Source: Epilithonimonas sp042695135
GTDB lineage: Bacteria; Bacteroidota; Bacteroidia; Flavobacteriales; Weeksellaceae
Length of the DNA stretch: 64,000 bases
Direction: 5' to 3'
Assembly: GCF_042695135.1 (NCBI RefSeq)
Contig: NZ_CP170547.1
Span: forward strand, 3,472,001-3,536,000
A program made the translations under genes and the position numbers. The notes below the pieces were generated by a model that worked only from the letters and a program-made list of their open reading frames with translations, was not told where the DNA came from and did not search any database. The first letter of the stretch is position 1. Each line of letters begins with the position of its first letter. Positions 7,854 through 15,804 of the stretch are shown piece by piece.

Positions 7854-9113
7854 ATGAGGGAAAAGATTGTCATCATCGGAGGTGGTTTCGCAGGTTTACA
7901 ACTTGCCAGGAATCTCAACAATCAGGGAAAATATAAAGTCATGGTGATCGATAAGATGAATCATCATATGTTCCAGCCATTATTCTATCAGGTTGCAACC
8001 GGTCGGATAGAACCTTCCAATATCTCATTCCCTTTCAGAAAGATCTTTCAGAAATCGAAAAATATCCAATTCCGGATGACGGAAGTAAAAAAAATACTTC
8101 CTGAAGAAAAAAAAGTCATTGGTGAAGACGGCGTTTTCACTTATGACAAACTCGTGATCGCTACAGGCTGCAAGACTAATTTTTTCGGAAATCAAAAGAT
8201 GCAGAATCTGGCATTGGGAATGAAAAATACACAGGAGGCCATTACAATCAGGAATCATATTCTGATGACCTTCGAAAAGATGATTATCGAAAGGAAAGCA
8301 AGTGACGATGGCAACTGGAACCTTGTAATCGTGGGAAGCGGACCAACAGGAGTTGAACTTGCCGGCGCATTTTCTGAAATGAAAACCCAGATCCTCCCGA
8401 GAGATTATCCAAGAATGAATTTCTCCGATCTTAATATCATTTTGATAAGTTCCGGTGACAAACCTCTGGAAGCGATGAGCCAGGAATCTCAGGATGCTGC
8501 CGAAAAATATCTTAATCAATTGGGTGTTAATTTTCTTAAAAATGAACGTGTTACAGATTACGACGGAGAGATCATCTATATGAAAAGTGGAAACTCGATT
8601 CCTACTAATAATGTGATTTGGGCAGCCGGCGTTACGGGAAATATCATTGATGACTTTAATAAAGAAAATCTCGTAAGAAACCGGTATGTAGTGGACAGAT
8701 ACAACAGAGTCAAAGGCTTTGATAATATCTTCGCCATCGGTGATATTGCGTATATGGAAACGCCAAAATATCCGCAGGCGCATCCACAATTAGCGAATGT
8801 CGCCATCAATCAAGGGAAAAATCTTGCTCGAAATTTCAAAAAGAACTCTGAAAAAGACTGGGAACAATACGAATACATTGATCGTGGATCTATGGCTACC
8901 ATTGGGAAACACCGTGCGGTTGTGGACCTTCCGAAATTTAAATTTCAGGGATTTCTTGCTTGGTATTTCTGGATGTTCTTACATTTGATGCTGATTTTGA
9001 GTGTCAGAAACAAGATCGCAATTTTCTTCAACTGGATGTGGAGCTATATCAACAAAGACTCTTCATTAAGGCTGATCATTGCGCCATCCAGAAAAAATCC
9101 TACCGAACAGTAA
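7854..9113 (+). CDS. ndh: type II NADH:quinone oxidoreductase (NDH-2)
   Basis: 419-aa FAD-dependent NADH dehydrogenase that passes electrons to quinone without pumping protons. Two Rossmann motifs are visible: FAD site IIGGGFAGLQLA near residue 6 and NADH site IVGSGPTGVELAGAF near residue 160. The NDH-2 marker AIGDIA follows near residue 300 and AHPQLANVAINQGK after it. The hydrophobic stretch GFLAWYFWMFLHLMLIL near residue 365 is the usual membrane contact of the family. The start MREKIVIIGGG at 7854 is preferred to the open frame upstream because the FAD motif should lie at the very N-terminus. trmD follows after eight bases. Confidence 0.9.
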   Translation: MREKIVIIGGGFAGLQLARNLNNQGKYKVMVIDKMNHHMFQPLFYQVATGRIEPSNISFPFRKIFQKSKNIQFRMTEVKKILPEEKKVIGEDGVFTYDKLVIATGCKTNFFGNQKMQNLALGMKNTQEAITIRNHILMTFEKMIIERKASDDGNWNLVIVGSGPTGVELAGAFSEMKTQILPRDYPRMNFSDLNIILISSGDKPLEAMSQESQDAAEKYLNQLGVNFLKNERVTDYDGEIIYMKSGNSIPTNNVIWAAGVTGNIIDDFNKENLVRNRYVVDRYNRVKGFDNIFAIGDIAYMETPKYPQAHPQLANVAINQGKNLARNFKKNSEKDWEQYEYIDRGSMATIGKHRAVVDLPKFKFQGFLAWYFWMFLHLMLILSVRNKIAIFFNWMWSYINKDSSLRLIIAPSRKNPTEQ

Positions 9114-9121
9114 TTATAATC

Positions 9122-9796
9122 ATGCGAATAGACATCATAAGTGTACTTCCCGAATTGATGGAAAGCCCGTTCCAAACCTCCATCCTGAAAAGAGCAATGG
9201 AAAAAGGACTTGCAGAAGTGCATTTTCACAATATAAGAGACTGGAGTATCAACAAGCACCGCCAGATTGATGACGAGCCTTACGGTGGCGGCGCAGGAAT
9301 GATTATGATGGTAGAACCTCTTGACAAATGCATCTCCGAACTGAAATCTCAACGTGAATACGACGAGATTATCTATCTTACACCAGATGGCGAAACATTG
9401 AATCAACGGATTGCCAATACATTATCCATCAAAAAAAACCTAATTTTCCTTTGTGGTCATTACAAAGGCATAGATCAAAGAGTGAGAGATCTTCACATCA
9501 CCAAAGAAATTTCCATCGGCGATTATGTTTTGACGGGTGGAGAATTGGCAGCTTGTGTTTTGGCTGATTCTGTAATCCGGCTTTTACCAGGTGTTTTGAA
9601 TGATGAGCAAAGTGCACTGACAGACAGTTTTCAGGACAATCTCCTTTCTCCGCCAATTTATACAAGACCGGAAACTTACAAAGGTTTATCTGTCCCAAAA
9701 ATATTACTGAGCGGAAACTTCGGTGCCATCGAGGATTGGCTGCACGATGAGGCGGTAAGGATCACAAAAGAGCGCCGACCGGATCTTTTGGAATAA
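9122..9796 (+). CDS. trmD: tRNA (guanine37-N1)-methyltransferase
   Basis: 224-aa SPOUT enzyme that makes m1G37 in tRNAs with a G36, using S-adenosylmethionine. The start is MRIDIISVLPE. Seen: EPYGGGAGMIMMVEP (substrate loop), CGHYKGIDQRV and the trefoil-knot SAM site SIGDYVLTGGELA. Length is typical. Elsewhere trmD usually sits with rpsP and rimM; here those two lie about 3 kb downstream, so the cluster has been split by four genes (a GreA-like protein, a nitroreductase, a photolyase and intergenic repeats). Confidence 0.95.
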   Translation: MRIDIISVLPELMESPFQTSILKRAMEKGLAEVHFHNIRDWSINKHRQIDDEPYGGGAGMIMMVEPLDKCISELKSQREYDEIIYLTPDGETLNQRIANTLSIKKNLIFLCGHYKGIDQRVRDLHITKEISIGDYVLTGGELAACVLADSVIRLLPGVLNDEQSALTDSFQDNLLSPPIYTRPETYKGLSVPKILLSGNFGAIEDWLHDEAVRITKERRPDLLE

Positions 9797-9823
9797 TTTA
9801 TGATTTTCACATTTGAAATATAT

Positions 9824-9852
9824 CCTTTCTAAATATTTTAGAGAGGTTTTTT
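9824..9852 (+). terminator. terminator after trmD
   Basis: Stem CCTTTCTAAA (9824-9833) with TTTAGAGAGG (9837-9846), one G-T pair, then TTTTTT. Confidence 0.75.
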
Positions 9853-9893
9853 ATTTATTTTTTTAATTATTATCTTTATTCAAAATTGGATTT

Positions 9894-10343
9894 ATGCAGA
9901 AGACAGTTTATAATAAAAGCGAGTTACGTAATTTTGTGAATGAAACGATTTCCGGCAAGGTAAAAACATTAGAGTTTTACCTTAATTTCTCTCTGGAAGC
10001 AAGCCGTGATATCAAGAAAACTTCAAAATACGATTCTATAAGAGAAGAGATTCAGGAAGAGATTTATCATTTGGACAAGCAGATGGTTTCATTGAAAACG
10101 ATGCAGACACAAATGCGGAAAGTCCTGAACTCGGTTTCTGATACCATAAAACTCGGTTCACTGGTCATTACAAACAAAGCGCGATTTTACATCTCAGTTT
10201 CTTTGGGAGAATTTTTCTTCGAAGGCGATCGTTTCTATGCTATTTCTCCGGAAAGTCCAATGGCAAAAATAATGCTTGGAAAGAAACCCGGCGATTCCTT
10301 TGTCCTCAACAAGATCGGGCAGGAAATTGTGGAGATATTTTAA
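9894..10343 (+). CDS. GreA/GreB-like protein (C-terminal FKBP-like domain)
   Basis: 149 aa. The N-terminal half (to about residue 75) is charged and helical with a coiled-coil look (IREEIQEEIYHLDKQMVSLKTMQ). The C-terminal half begins with IKLGSLVITN and ends SPMAKIMLGKKPGDSFVLN, the signature of the GreA/GreB C-terminal domain that binds RNA polymerase or its regulators. The paired acidic tip residues of true GreA (D-E at the coiled-coil tip) are not evident, so it may be a Gre-like competitor, as with Rnk or Gfh proteins, rather than a cleavage factor. Own ATG at 9894, monocistronic. Confidence 0.65.
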   Translation: MQKTVYNKSELRNFVNETISGKVKTLEFYLNFSLEASRDIKKTSKYDSIREEIQEEIYHLDKQMVSLKTMQTQMRKVLNSVSDTIKLGSLVITNKARFYISVSLGEFFFEGDRFYAISPESPMAKIMLGKKPGDSFVLNKIGQEIVEIF

Positions 10344-10450
10344 AAGTCAGAAGCTGGATGCCAGAAGTCAGAAGTTCCCTTTCTTACTCTTTACCATATT
10401 CTTCACTCTTTTCACTTTGTTCTTTTGTCTTTCTTCCCGTATCTTTGAAT

Positions 10451-10963
10451 ATGGAAAACGCACACATTTTAAAAAACATCATAGAAGAGCGAAGAAGCAT
10501 CTTCCCAAAAGATTACTCCGACAAAGAAATTCCTCAAAATATCCTTGACGAGATCCTAAGCAACGCCGTTCTGGCTCCGAATCACAAGCGGACGAAACCT
10601 TGGCGTTTCAAAACTTTCAAAGGTGAGGACAAGCAAAAGCTTGGATTAGAACTCCAAACCATTTATAAAAATTCTACACCGGAAGCTCAGTTTCTTCAGA
10701 AGAAATATGACGATATCGGGTTCAAAATTTCAAAAGCCAATGCTGTCTTTTCAATCGTCGTCAACTTCAGCGGCCTGGTTCCGGATTGGGAAGAGATTGC
10801 GGCAGTTTCTATGGCGGTTCAAAATATGTATCTGACCTGCACCGCAAACCGAATCGGCTGTTACTGGAGTTCTCCAAAAATTGTTGAGCAGCTTACAGAT
10901 TCTTTAAAAACAGAAGATAACCAGAAATGCCTGGGGTTGTTTTATATGGGAAGTCTGGATTAA
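10451..10963 (+). CDS. nitroreductase family oxidoreductase
   Basis: 170-aa flavin (FMN) oxidoreductase of the nitroreductase fold. Seen: IIEERRSIFPKDY near the N-terminus (FMN phosphate contacts), APNHKRTKPWRF, and AVQNMYLTCTANRIGCYWSSP (FMN and dimer helix). The start at 10451 was chosen because the frame upstream (from 10358) is low-complexity Ser/Leu sequence over an intergenic region. It is shorter than typical 190-220-aa members. Substrate unknown. Confidence 0.8.
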   Translation: MENAHILKNIIEERRSIFPKDYSDKEIPQNILDEILSNAVLAPNHKRTKPWRFKTFKGEDKQKLGLELQTIYKNSTPEAQFLQKKYDDIGFKISKANAVFSIVVNFSGLVPDWEEIAAVSMAVQNMYLTCTANRIGCYWSSPKIVEQLTDSLKTEDNQKCLGLFYMGSLD

Positions 10964-11014
10964 GTTTTCACTCCCGCTGATTTGGCAAATCTGGCAGATT
11001 TTCACTTAAAAAAT

Positions 11015-11047
11015 AATCTGCAAAATCAGCCAATCTGCGAGATTTTT
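11015..11047. repeat. short dispersed intergenic repeat (AATCTGCAAAA type), copy 1
   Basis: A run beginning AATCTGCAAAATCAGCC and ending AATCTGCGAG is repeated with few changes at 24148-24182. Both copies lie just after genes, beside other intergenic repeats. Neighbouring bases 10988-11001 hold further AATCTG pieces. Confidence 0.5.
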
Positions 11048-11107
11048 GTCATTAATTTTCTAAAATATAAATTTTAAGCAAGTTCTTTATTTATCTTAAT
11101 TTTCAAA

Positions 11108-12400
11108 ATGGAAAAAATTTCAATTTTCTGGTTTCGCAGAGATCTTCGTCTGGAAGATAATCAAGGTTTATCAGAAGCTTTGAAGTCTGATGAGAAAGTG
11201 ATTCCGATTTTTATTTTTGATAAAGAAATCCTGGATCATCTCGAAGATAAATATGACCGACGAGTAGATTACATTCATCAGGCTCTTGAAAAAATCAATA
11301 CAGAACTAAAAGAATACGGAACAACTCTTTTGACATTCTATGGAAAACCTTTGGAAATTTTCAAGCAATTACAAAAGGATTATGATGTAAAATCTGTCTA
11401 TTGCAATCGGGATTATGAACCGTCGGCTATCAAAAGAGATACAGAAGTAAAGGACTTTCTCACTTCTAAGAACATCGATTTTATTGACTTTAAGGATCAG
11501 GTAATCTTTGAAAAAAATGACATAACAAAAGATAACGGAGAACCTTACACCGTTTACACACCTTTCTCTAAAAAGTGGAAAAAACTTTTGACTGGAAATG
11601 ATTACGCTTCAGTTAAAATCAATAAAAATCAGTTTCAAAAATTGCCTCATAAAAAGATTTTAGGCCTAAAAGAAATCGGATTTGAGAAAACAGATTTTGA
11701 TTTTGAAGAACCAACTTTGGAATCAAAAATTATTGACGATTATGATAAAAAACGGGACTTTCCAGCTTTGGATGCAACGACGCATTTGGGAATTGCGCTG
11801 AGGTTTGGAACAATCTCAGTTCGGAAATGTGTGAAATTTGCCTTAAATCACAATGAAACCTGGCTGAATGAACTGATCTGGCGGGAATTTTTTATGCAGA
11901 TTCTTTTTCATTTTCCAAAAGTTGTCAATTATTGTTTTAAAGAGAAATACGAAAACATCCCGTGGCGAAATAATGAAGCTGAATTTGAAAAATGGTGCAA
12001 AGGTGAAACGGGTTACCCAATTGTAGATGCAGGAATGCGCCAATTAAACCAAACCGGAAGAATGCACAACAGAATCCGAATGGTAACTGCGAGTTTTCTC
12101 ACAAAACATCTTCTGATAGACTGGCGGTGGGGCGAAGCTTATTTTGCAAAGAAACTTTTGGATTACGATCTGTCTGCCAACAACGGAAACTGGCAATGGG
12201 CAGCAGGTTGCGGTTGCGATGCAGCACCATATTTCCGGGTTTTCAATCCGGATGAACAGACGAAGAAATTTGATAAAGATTTAAAATACATCCGAAAATG
12301 GAATCCTGATTTTGAAAAAGATATTCTTGATAATAGAATTGTGGAGCATAAATTTGCGAGGGAAAGAGCTTTGGCAACTTATAAGAAAGGACTTAATTAA
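11108..12400 (+). CDS. phrB: class I deoxyribodipyrimidine photolyase
   Basis: 430-aa cryptochrome/photolyase that repairs UV-made cyclobutane dimers using blue light. The N-terminal antenna-binding alpha/beta domain starts ISIFWFRRDLRLEDN. The C-terminal FAD domain shows ELIWREFFMQIL, the segment GRMHNRIRMVTASFL, then LDYDLSANNGNWQWAAG and FRVFNPDEQTKKFD, all diagnostic for class I CPD photolyases; the Asn/Gly/Asn flavin-contact block is intact. Monocistronic. Confidence 0.93.
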   Translation: MEKISIFWFRRDLRLEDNQGLSEALKSDEKVIPIFIFDKEILDHLEDKYDRRVDYIHQALEKINTELKEYGTTLLTFYGKPLEIFKQLQKDYDVKSVYCNRDYEPSAIKRDTEVKDFLTSKNIDFIDFKDQVIFEKNDITKDNGEPYTVYTPFSKKWKKLLTGNDYASVKINKNQFQKLPHKKILGLKEIGFEKTDFDFEEPTLESKIIDDYDKKRDFPALDATTHLGIALRFGTISVRKCVKFALNHNETWLNELIWREFFMQILFHFPKVVNYCFKEKYENIPWRNNEAEFEKWCKGETGYPIVDAGMRQLNQTGRMHNRIRMVTASFLTKHLLIDWRWGEAYFAKKLLDYDLSANNGNWQWAAGCGCDAAPYFRVFNPDEQTKKFDKDLKYIRKWNPDFEKDILDNRIVEHKFARERALATYKKGLN

Positions 12401-12660
12401 CTCGGACACTTCGACTCCGCTCAGTGTGACACCTCTAATAATAAACGAATATCGAAAACATCACATCTTATTATCTCAAATCCCATAGCCCTGATTGCAG
12501 TGGAAATACTTTTTTGCTTGGACTTCTAGAGCCTCAGCCCGACAAAACTTGTGGCAAAAAAGATTGCAGCGAAAAGCAGGTTCCCGGCTTCTAAAAATTG
12601 GTTTGAGAGTTTTTGGGTTTGAAAGTGGAAGAATTTTTATTTTCAAATTGGCAAATTATT
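12401..12660. other. intergenic region carrying repeat copy A
   Basis: No gene seen in 12401-12747. It opens with a CACTTCGACTCCGCTCAG piece of the kind often scattered between flavobacterial genes, then holds dispersed repeat copy A, then two direct ATTTTCAAATTG copies at about 12643 and 12663 before the rpsP promoter. Confidence 0.5.
12485..12592 (-). repeat. dispersed hairpin repeat, copy A
   Basis: On the minus strand it reads AGCCGGGAACC ... GCTGCAATCTTTTTTGCC, a spacer, then AAGCAAAAAAGTATTTCCAC, TGCAATCAGGGCT. The two arms can pair through CTTTTTTGC/GCAAAAAAG and the outer AGCC...GGCT. Same core as the copies at 23895, 25990, 53677, 59202 and 63938. Confidence 0.7.
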
Positions 12661-12671
12661 AGATTTTCAAA

Positions 12672-12701
12672 TTGTTACATTAAAATATTTTTCTATCTTT
12701 G
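12672..12701 (+). promoter_or_regulatory. rpsP promoter
   Basis: TTG (12672-12674), 19 bases, then TATCTTTG (12694-12701): a full match to the Bacteroidota housekeeping promoter, 46 bases before the rpsP ATG. Confidence 0.75.
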
Positions 12702-12747
12702 CACACTTAATATTTAACCGGGACGTGTTCCCAAAATTTTAAAATTT

Positions 12748-13365
12748 ATGTCAGTAAAAATCAGATTACAAAGACACGGATCAAAAGGGAAACCTTTTTT
12801 CCACATCGTGGTTGCAGATTCCAGAGCTAGAAGAGATGGTAGATTCATCGAAAAACTAGGTATCTATAACCCAATTACTAACCCTGCTACAATAGAACTA
12901 AACGTAGATTCTGCTGTACAATGGTTGAACAACGGTGCACAGCCAACTGACACTGCAAGAGCTATCCTTTCTTACAAAGGGGCGTTGTACAAAAAACACC
13001 TTCAGGGTGGAGTTGCTAAAGGTGCTTTCGACGAAGCTGAAGCTGAGAAGAGATTCGCTGCTTGGGTGGAAGGTAAAGAAGCAAAAGTACAAGGTAAAGT
13101 TGAAGGTTTGACAAAAGCTCAGGCTGACGCTAAAAAAGCGGCATTGGAAGCTGAAGCTAAAGTAAACCAAGCAAGAGTAGATGCTGCTCAAAAAGTTTTG
13201 GATGATGCAAAAGCTGAAGAAGAGGCAAAACTTGCTGAAGCTAAAGCTGCTGAGGAAGCTGCAAACGCTCCTGCCGAAGTAGAAGCAACTGAAGAAGCTA
13301 CGGCTGAGACAACTGAAGAGACTCCTGCTGCTGAAGCAGAAGGAACTGAAGAAACTCAGGCTTAA
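12748..13365 (+). CDS. rpsP: 30S ribosomal protein bS16 with long acidic/alanine-rich tail
   Basis: 205 aa. Residues 1-about 85 are standard bS16 (VKIRLQRHGSKGKPFFHIVVAD, then YNP.T and a KKHLQGG segment). Residues 86-205 add a lysine/alanine helix (KADAKKAALEAEAKVNQARVD-type) and then a Glu/Ala/Thr-only tail. Bacterial bS16 is usually 80-100 aa; longer forms are usual in flavobacteria, but the tail has no known fold or role. It lies in an operon-like pair with rimM, a maturation factor of the same 30S region, although a hairpin terminator separates them. Confidence 0.93.
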   Translation: MSVKIRLQRHGSKGKPFFHIVVADSRARRDGRFIEKLGIYNPITNPATIELNVDSAVQWLNNGAQPTDTARAILSYKGALYKKHLQGGVAKGAFDEAEAEKRFAAWVEGKEAKVQGKVEGLTKAQADAKKAALEAEAKVNQARVDAAQKVLDDAKAEEEAKLAEAKAAEEAANAPAEVEATEEATAETTEETPAAEAEGTEETQA

Positions 13366-13388
13366 TTCTTTACAAAAAGATACAATCT

Positions 13389-13421
13389 CAAAGACACGAT
13401 ACTCTCGTGTCTTTGTTGTTT
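13389..13421 (+). terminator. terminator or attenuator between rpsP and rimM
   Basis: Perfect 11-bp stem CAAAGACACGA (13389-13399) and TCGTGTCTTTG (13405-13415), 5-base loop, then TTGTTT. It lies inside the rpsP-rimM gap, so it may lower rimM expression relative to rpsP. Confidence 0.75.
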
Positions 13422-13444
13422 AATAAAATTTACCACAGGAAATA

Positions 13445-13987
13445 ATGAGAAAAGAAGACTGCTATTTTTTAGGAACCATTACCAGAACACACGGACTGCA
13501 AGGGAATGTGATCCTGAAACTTGATACAGACCAACCGGAAATGTACGACAAACTGACATCCATTTTCTTAGAAATTAATGGTTTGCTAGTTCCTTTTTTT
13601 GTTGAAAAACAGCAGTGGCAGAGAGGTGATACGAAAATCCTTACTTTCAAAAACTCTTCTGAAGCGTTGGTAAACCAATCCATTGGAAAAGGCGTTTATC
13701 TTCCGCTTTCTACTCTACCTCCACTGACTGGGAAAAAATTCTATTATCACGAAGTTATTGGTTTTGAAATCCGTGAAGAAGACGGAAAATCTTGCGGAAA
13801 TATCGTTTCCATCAATGATATGACGGCGCAGAATTATTTTATCCTGAATCTTGCCGGAAAAGAAATCATTATCCCAATTATTAAAGACTGGATTCTGGAA
13901 GTAAATCGTGAAGAGAAATTCATCAAAATGTTTTTACCGGAAGGTTTGATGGATGTTTTCCTGATTCCTTCGAAAAAAGATGAATAG
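13445..13987 (+). CDS. rimM: ribosome maturation factor RimM
   Basis: 180-aa 16S rRNA processing factor that assists assembly of the 30S head. Seen: GTITRTHGLQGNVILKL at the N-terminus (RimM signature), an N-terminal beta-barrel to about residue 90, then a PRC-barrel (YYHEVIGFEI ... IPIIKDWILEVN). Length is typical. It follows rpsP by 79 bases. Confidence 0.92.
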   Translation: MRKEDCYFLGTITRTHGLQGNVILKLDTDQPEMYDKLTSIFLEINGLLVPFFVEKQQWQRGDTKILTFKNSSEALVNQSIGKGVYLPLSTLPPLTGKKFYYHEVIGFEIREEDGKSCGNIVSINDMTAQNYFILNLAGKEIIIPIIKDWILEVNREEKFIKMFLPEGLMDVFLIPSKKDE

Positions 13988-13994
13988 ACGGATT

Positions 13995-14933
13995 TTAAAT
14001 CTCTTCTGTGAGCGACAATCTAAGCTTATCTATCTTCTGATACATTCTATTGAAGAATAATTTCCGGTCTCTATTTCCGGCTGTGTTCAGAGATTTACAA
14101 TTCTTGATCTGATGCTCAAAATAATTCAGAGTTTCTTTGCACGTTTTTGAATCATTCAGCAACAGATATCCAAACATATTACAAGGTATTATCAACGCAG
14201 ATTGCTCACCATTGTCGATAAAAATATCATTGGAAAGATGAACCAATTCGTTCTGATAGATCTTAAAACGAGAGTCATTTTCCGTTTTACTTTCTATGTA
14301 CCGAATCAATTCTTCCAGTTCTTCTAAAATCAATACAGCATCTTGTTTGCTTAGCAATCCAATTTCTGAGTAAAAAGAAACCTGCAAGAGAATGCTGGAA
14401 ATGGTCATATCATTCCACAATTCGGTTACATTTTGTTTTTCGTAAATCTCACGCAGAAGTTTTGTTTTGGAACTGAATGGTTCCGGCTTAAAATCCTGAA
14501 ACGGCATAAAAACCTGCCTGGAATTGAGCAGATTCATCCAGACATAGATTTTAAATCTTGATAAAGGCGTGTCGGATAAAGTATAAAAAAACGGAATATC
14601 CTTCGCCGAATAATAAATGACAGAAGTTTCCGAAAAATTGAATGAACCCAGAATATCAAGAGAATTTTCAAAAAAGGAATAGAGATCTTCTGTTCTGTTA
14701 ACTGCTTTGGTTTTCTTTACAAGAAGATTCCCGTCATTTTTCACAAACTGATCCAAAGAAATATTATAGAATTCTGAAAGGATAAGACTTTCTTCCAAAG
14801 AAAATTTGGATTTCAGAGACGTTCTTCTATGAGCCGCATCATAACTGATATTGAGAACATTGGCGATCTCGTCGTTCAGAGATTTGTCTCCAATCCTGCT
14901 TCTGATCTGTTTCAATAAAAGTTCCTGATACAT
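13995..14933 (-). CDS. helix-turn-helix protein of unknown function
   Basis: 312 aa. The start MYQELLLKQ at 14933 is chosen: the N-terminus then runs directly into a helix-turn-helix pattern (DEIANVLNISYDAAHRRTS, residues about 21-39), with a second helical stretch to LDQFVKND. The remaining 240 residues are helical and hydrophobic-polar with no recognised motif, so a sensing or dimerising region is likely. It is divergent from the CDP-alcohol phosphatidyltransferase gene across 101 bases and converges with rimM. DNA binding is inferred; target unknown. Confidence 0.6.
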   Translation of the reverse strand: MYQELLLKQIRSRIGDKSLNDEIANVLNISYDAAHRRTSLKSKFSLEESLILSEFYNISLDQFVKNDGNLLVKKTKAVNRTEDLYSFFENSLDILGSFNFSETSVIYYSAKDIPFFYTLSDTPLSRFKIYVWMNLLNSRQVFMPFQDFKPEPFSSKTKLLREIYEKQNVTELWNDMTISSILLQVSFYSEIGLLSKQDAVLILEELEELIRYIESKTENDSRFKIYQNELVHLSNDIFIDNGEQSALIIPCNMFGYLLLNDSKTCKETLNYFEHQIKNCKSLNTAGNRDRKLFFNRMYQKIDKLRLSLTEEI

Positions 14934-15034
14934 TTTTGCGATTTTCACAAATTTAGAAAAAATATTAATTCTTTTCCGCATTGAGAAATTCTGGTTTAGG
15001 AAATAATTTTGGTTTGTAATTAAAATCAAATATT

Positions 15035-15634
15035 ATGAAAAACATTCCATACATTTTAATAACGGTAAGATTTCTTCTCGCACCAATTATTTTCCTTTTG
15101 GCATATTTTGAAATCGAAAACTCTCCGATTTTAGTTTTAATTCTAATGTACTTCGGATTACTCACCGATATTTTTGATGGTATCATTGCCCGAAAAGTTG
15201 GTGTTTCTTCAGAAAAACTGAGGCGATTGGACAGCCAAACGGATTTGGTGTTTTGGTTGTCGATTGGTTTCGCGACTTATTTTCTGAATCCGGAAATCAT
15301 TCAAGAACACTGGAAAAGTATTTCTTTAATTTTCGGAATGGAAGCTTTGTGCTACATTATCAGTCTTTGGAAATTCGGAAAAGAAACTTGCACGCACGCT
15401 TGGCTTTCCAAATTTTGGGGATTGAGTTTGCTGATAGCTTTCACTTATCTCATTGGATTTTCGGAAGCTGGCTGGGCATTTTATATTTGTGTGATTCTGG
15501 GTTTCATTTCGCATTTTGATGTTATTTTGATTATTCTGATTTTACCGAAATGGCATTTTGATGTTCCGAGCTCCTTCCACGCCTGGAAAATCCGGAACGG
15601 AAAAATCTTGAAAAAATCGGTTTTTTTGAATTAA
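15035..15634 (+). CDS. CDP-alcohol phosphatidyltransferase family membrane protein
   Basis: 199 aa with about six membrane segments. The family motif D-x2-D-G-x2-A-R-x8-G-x3-D-x3-D is present at D45, D48, G49, A52, R53, D66 and D70. The conserved glycine position (62) is a leucine, though all four aspartates are kept. The family makes phosphatidyl-glycerol phosphate, -serine, -inositol or -choline type lipids from CDP-diacylglycerol. The substrate cannot be read from the sequence, and no lipid gene lies beside it. Ends at a clear terminator. Confidence 0.75.
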   Translation: MKNIPYILITVRFLLAPIIFLLAYFEIENSPILVLILMYFGLLTDIFDGIIARKVGVSSEKLRRLDSQTDLVFWLSIGFATYFLNPEIIQEHWKSISLIFGMEALCYIISLWKFGKETCTHAWLSKFWGLSLLIAFTYLIGFSEAGWAFYICVILGFISHFDVILIILILPKWHFDVPSSFHAWKIRNGKILKKSVFLN

Positions 15635-15655
15635 ATAATCATAATTAGAAGAAAG

Positions 15656-15684
15656 AAACGGTGTAAATATTACACCGTTTTTTC
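15656..15684 (+). terminator. terminator after the phosphatidyltransferase gene
   Basis: Perfect 11-bp stem AAACGGTGTAA (15656-15666) and TTACACCGTTT (15670-15680) with a 3-base loop, then TTT. Its tail overlaps a TAAATTTG box (15686-15693) that could be the asnS promoter. Confidence 0.8.
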
Positions 15685-15685
15685 G

Positions 15686-15693
15686 TAAATTTG
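15686..15693 (+). promoter_or_regulatory. possible asnS promoter box
   Basis: TAAATTTG fits TAnnTTTG and is followed by a 100-base leader before asnS. No clear -33 TTG at the right distance. Confidence 0.45.
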
Positions 15694-15804
15694 CACTCAC
15701 TAATTTTTGATAATGAAACACTAAAAGACAAAACTTTCTCTTTTATGAGAATAATAAAGTCGTAAAGTGTTCCATCTGACCTTTGAAAAATATATAAATT
15801 ACAG

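Noticed and set aside
8025..8789. 254-aa minus-strand ORF over NDH-2
   Set aside because: Shadow frame of a clear NDH-2 gene; no motifs.
12401..12747. tRNA or small RNA gene in the intergenic stretch
   Set aside because: No cloverleaf or CCA end; the structure is explained by repeat copy A. No tRNA was found elsewhere either.
15700..15804. T-box riboswitch before asnS
   Set aside because: No T-box consensus, no terminator/antiterminator pair, and T-boxes are not typical in this phylum.
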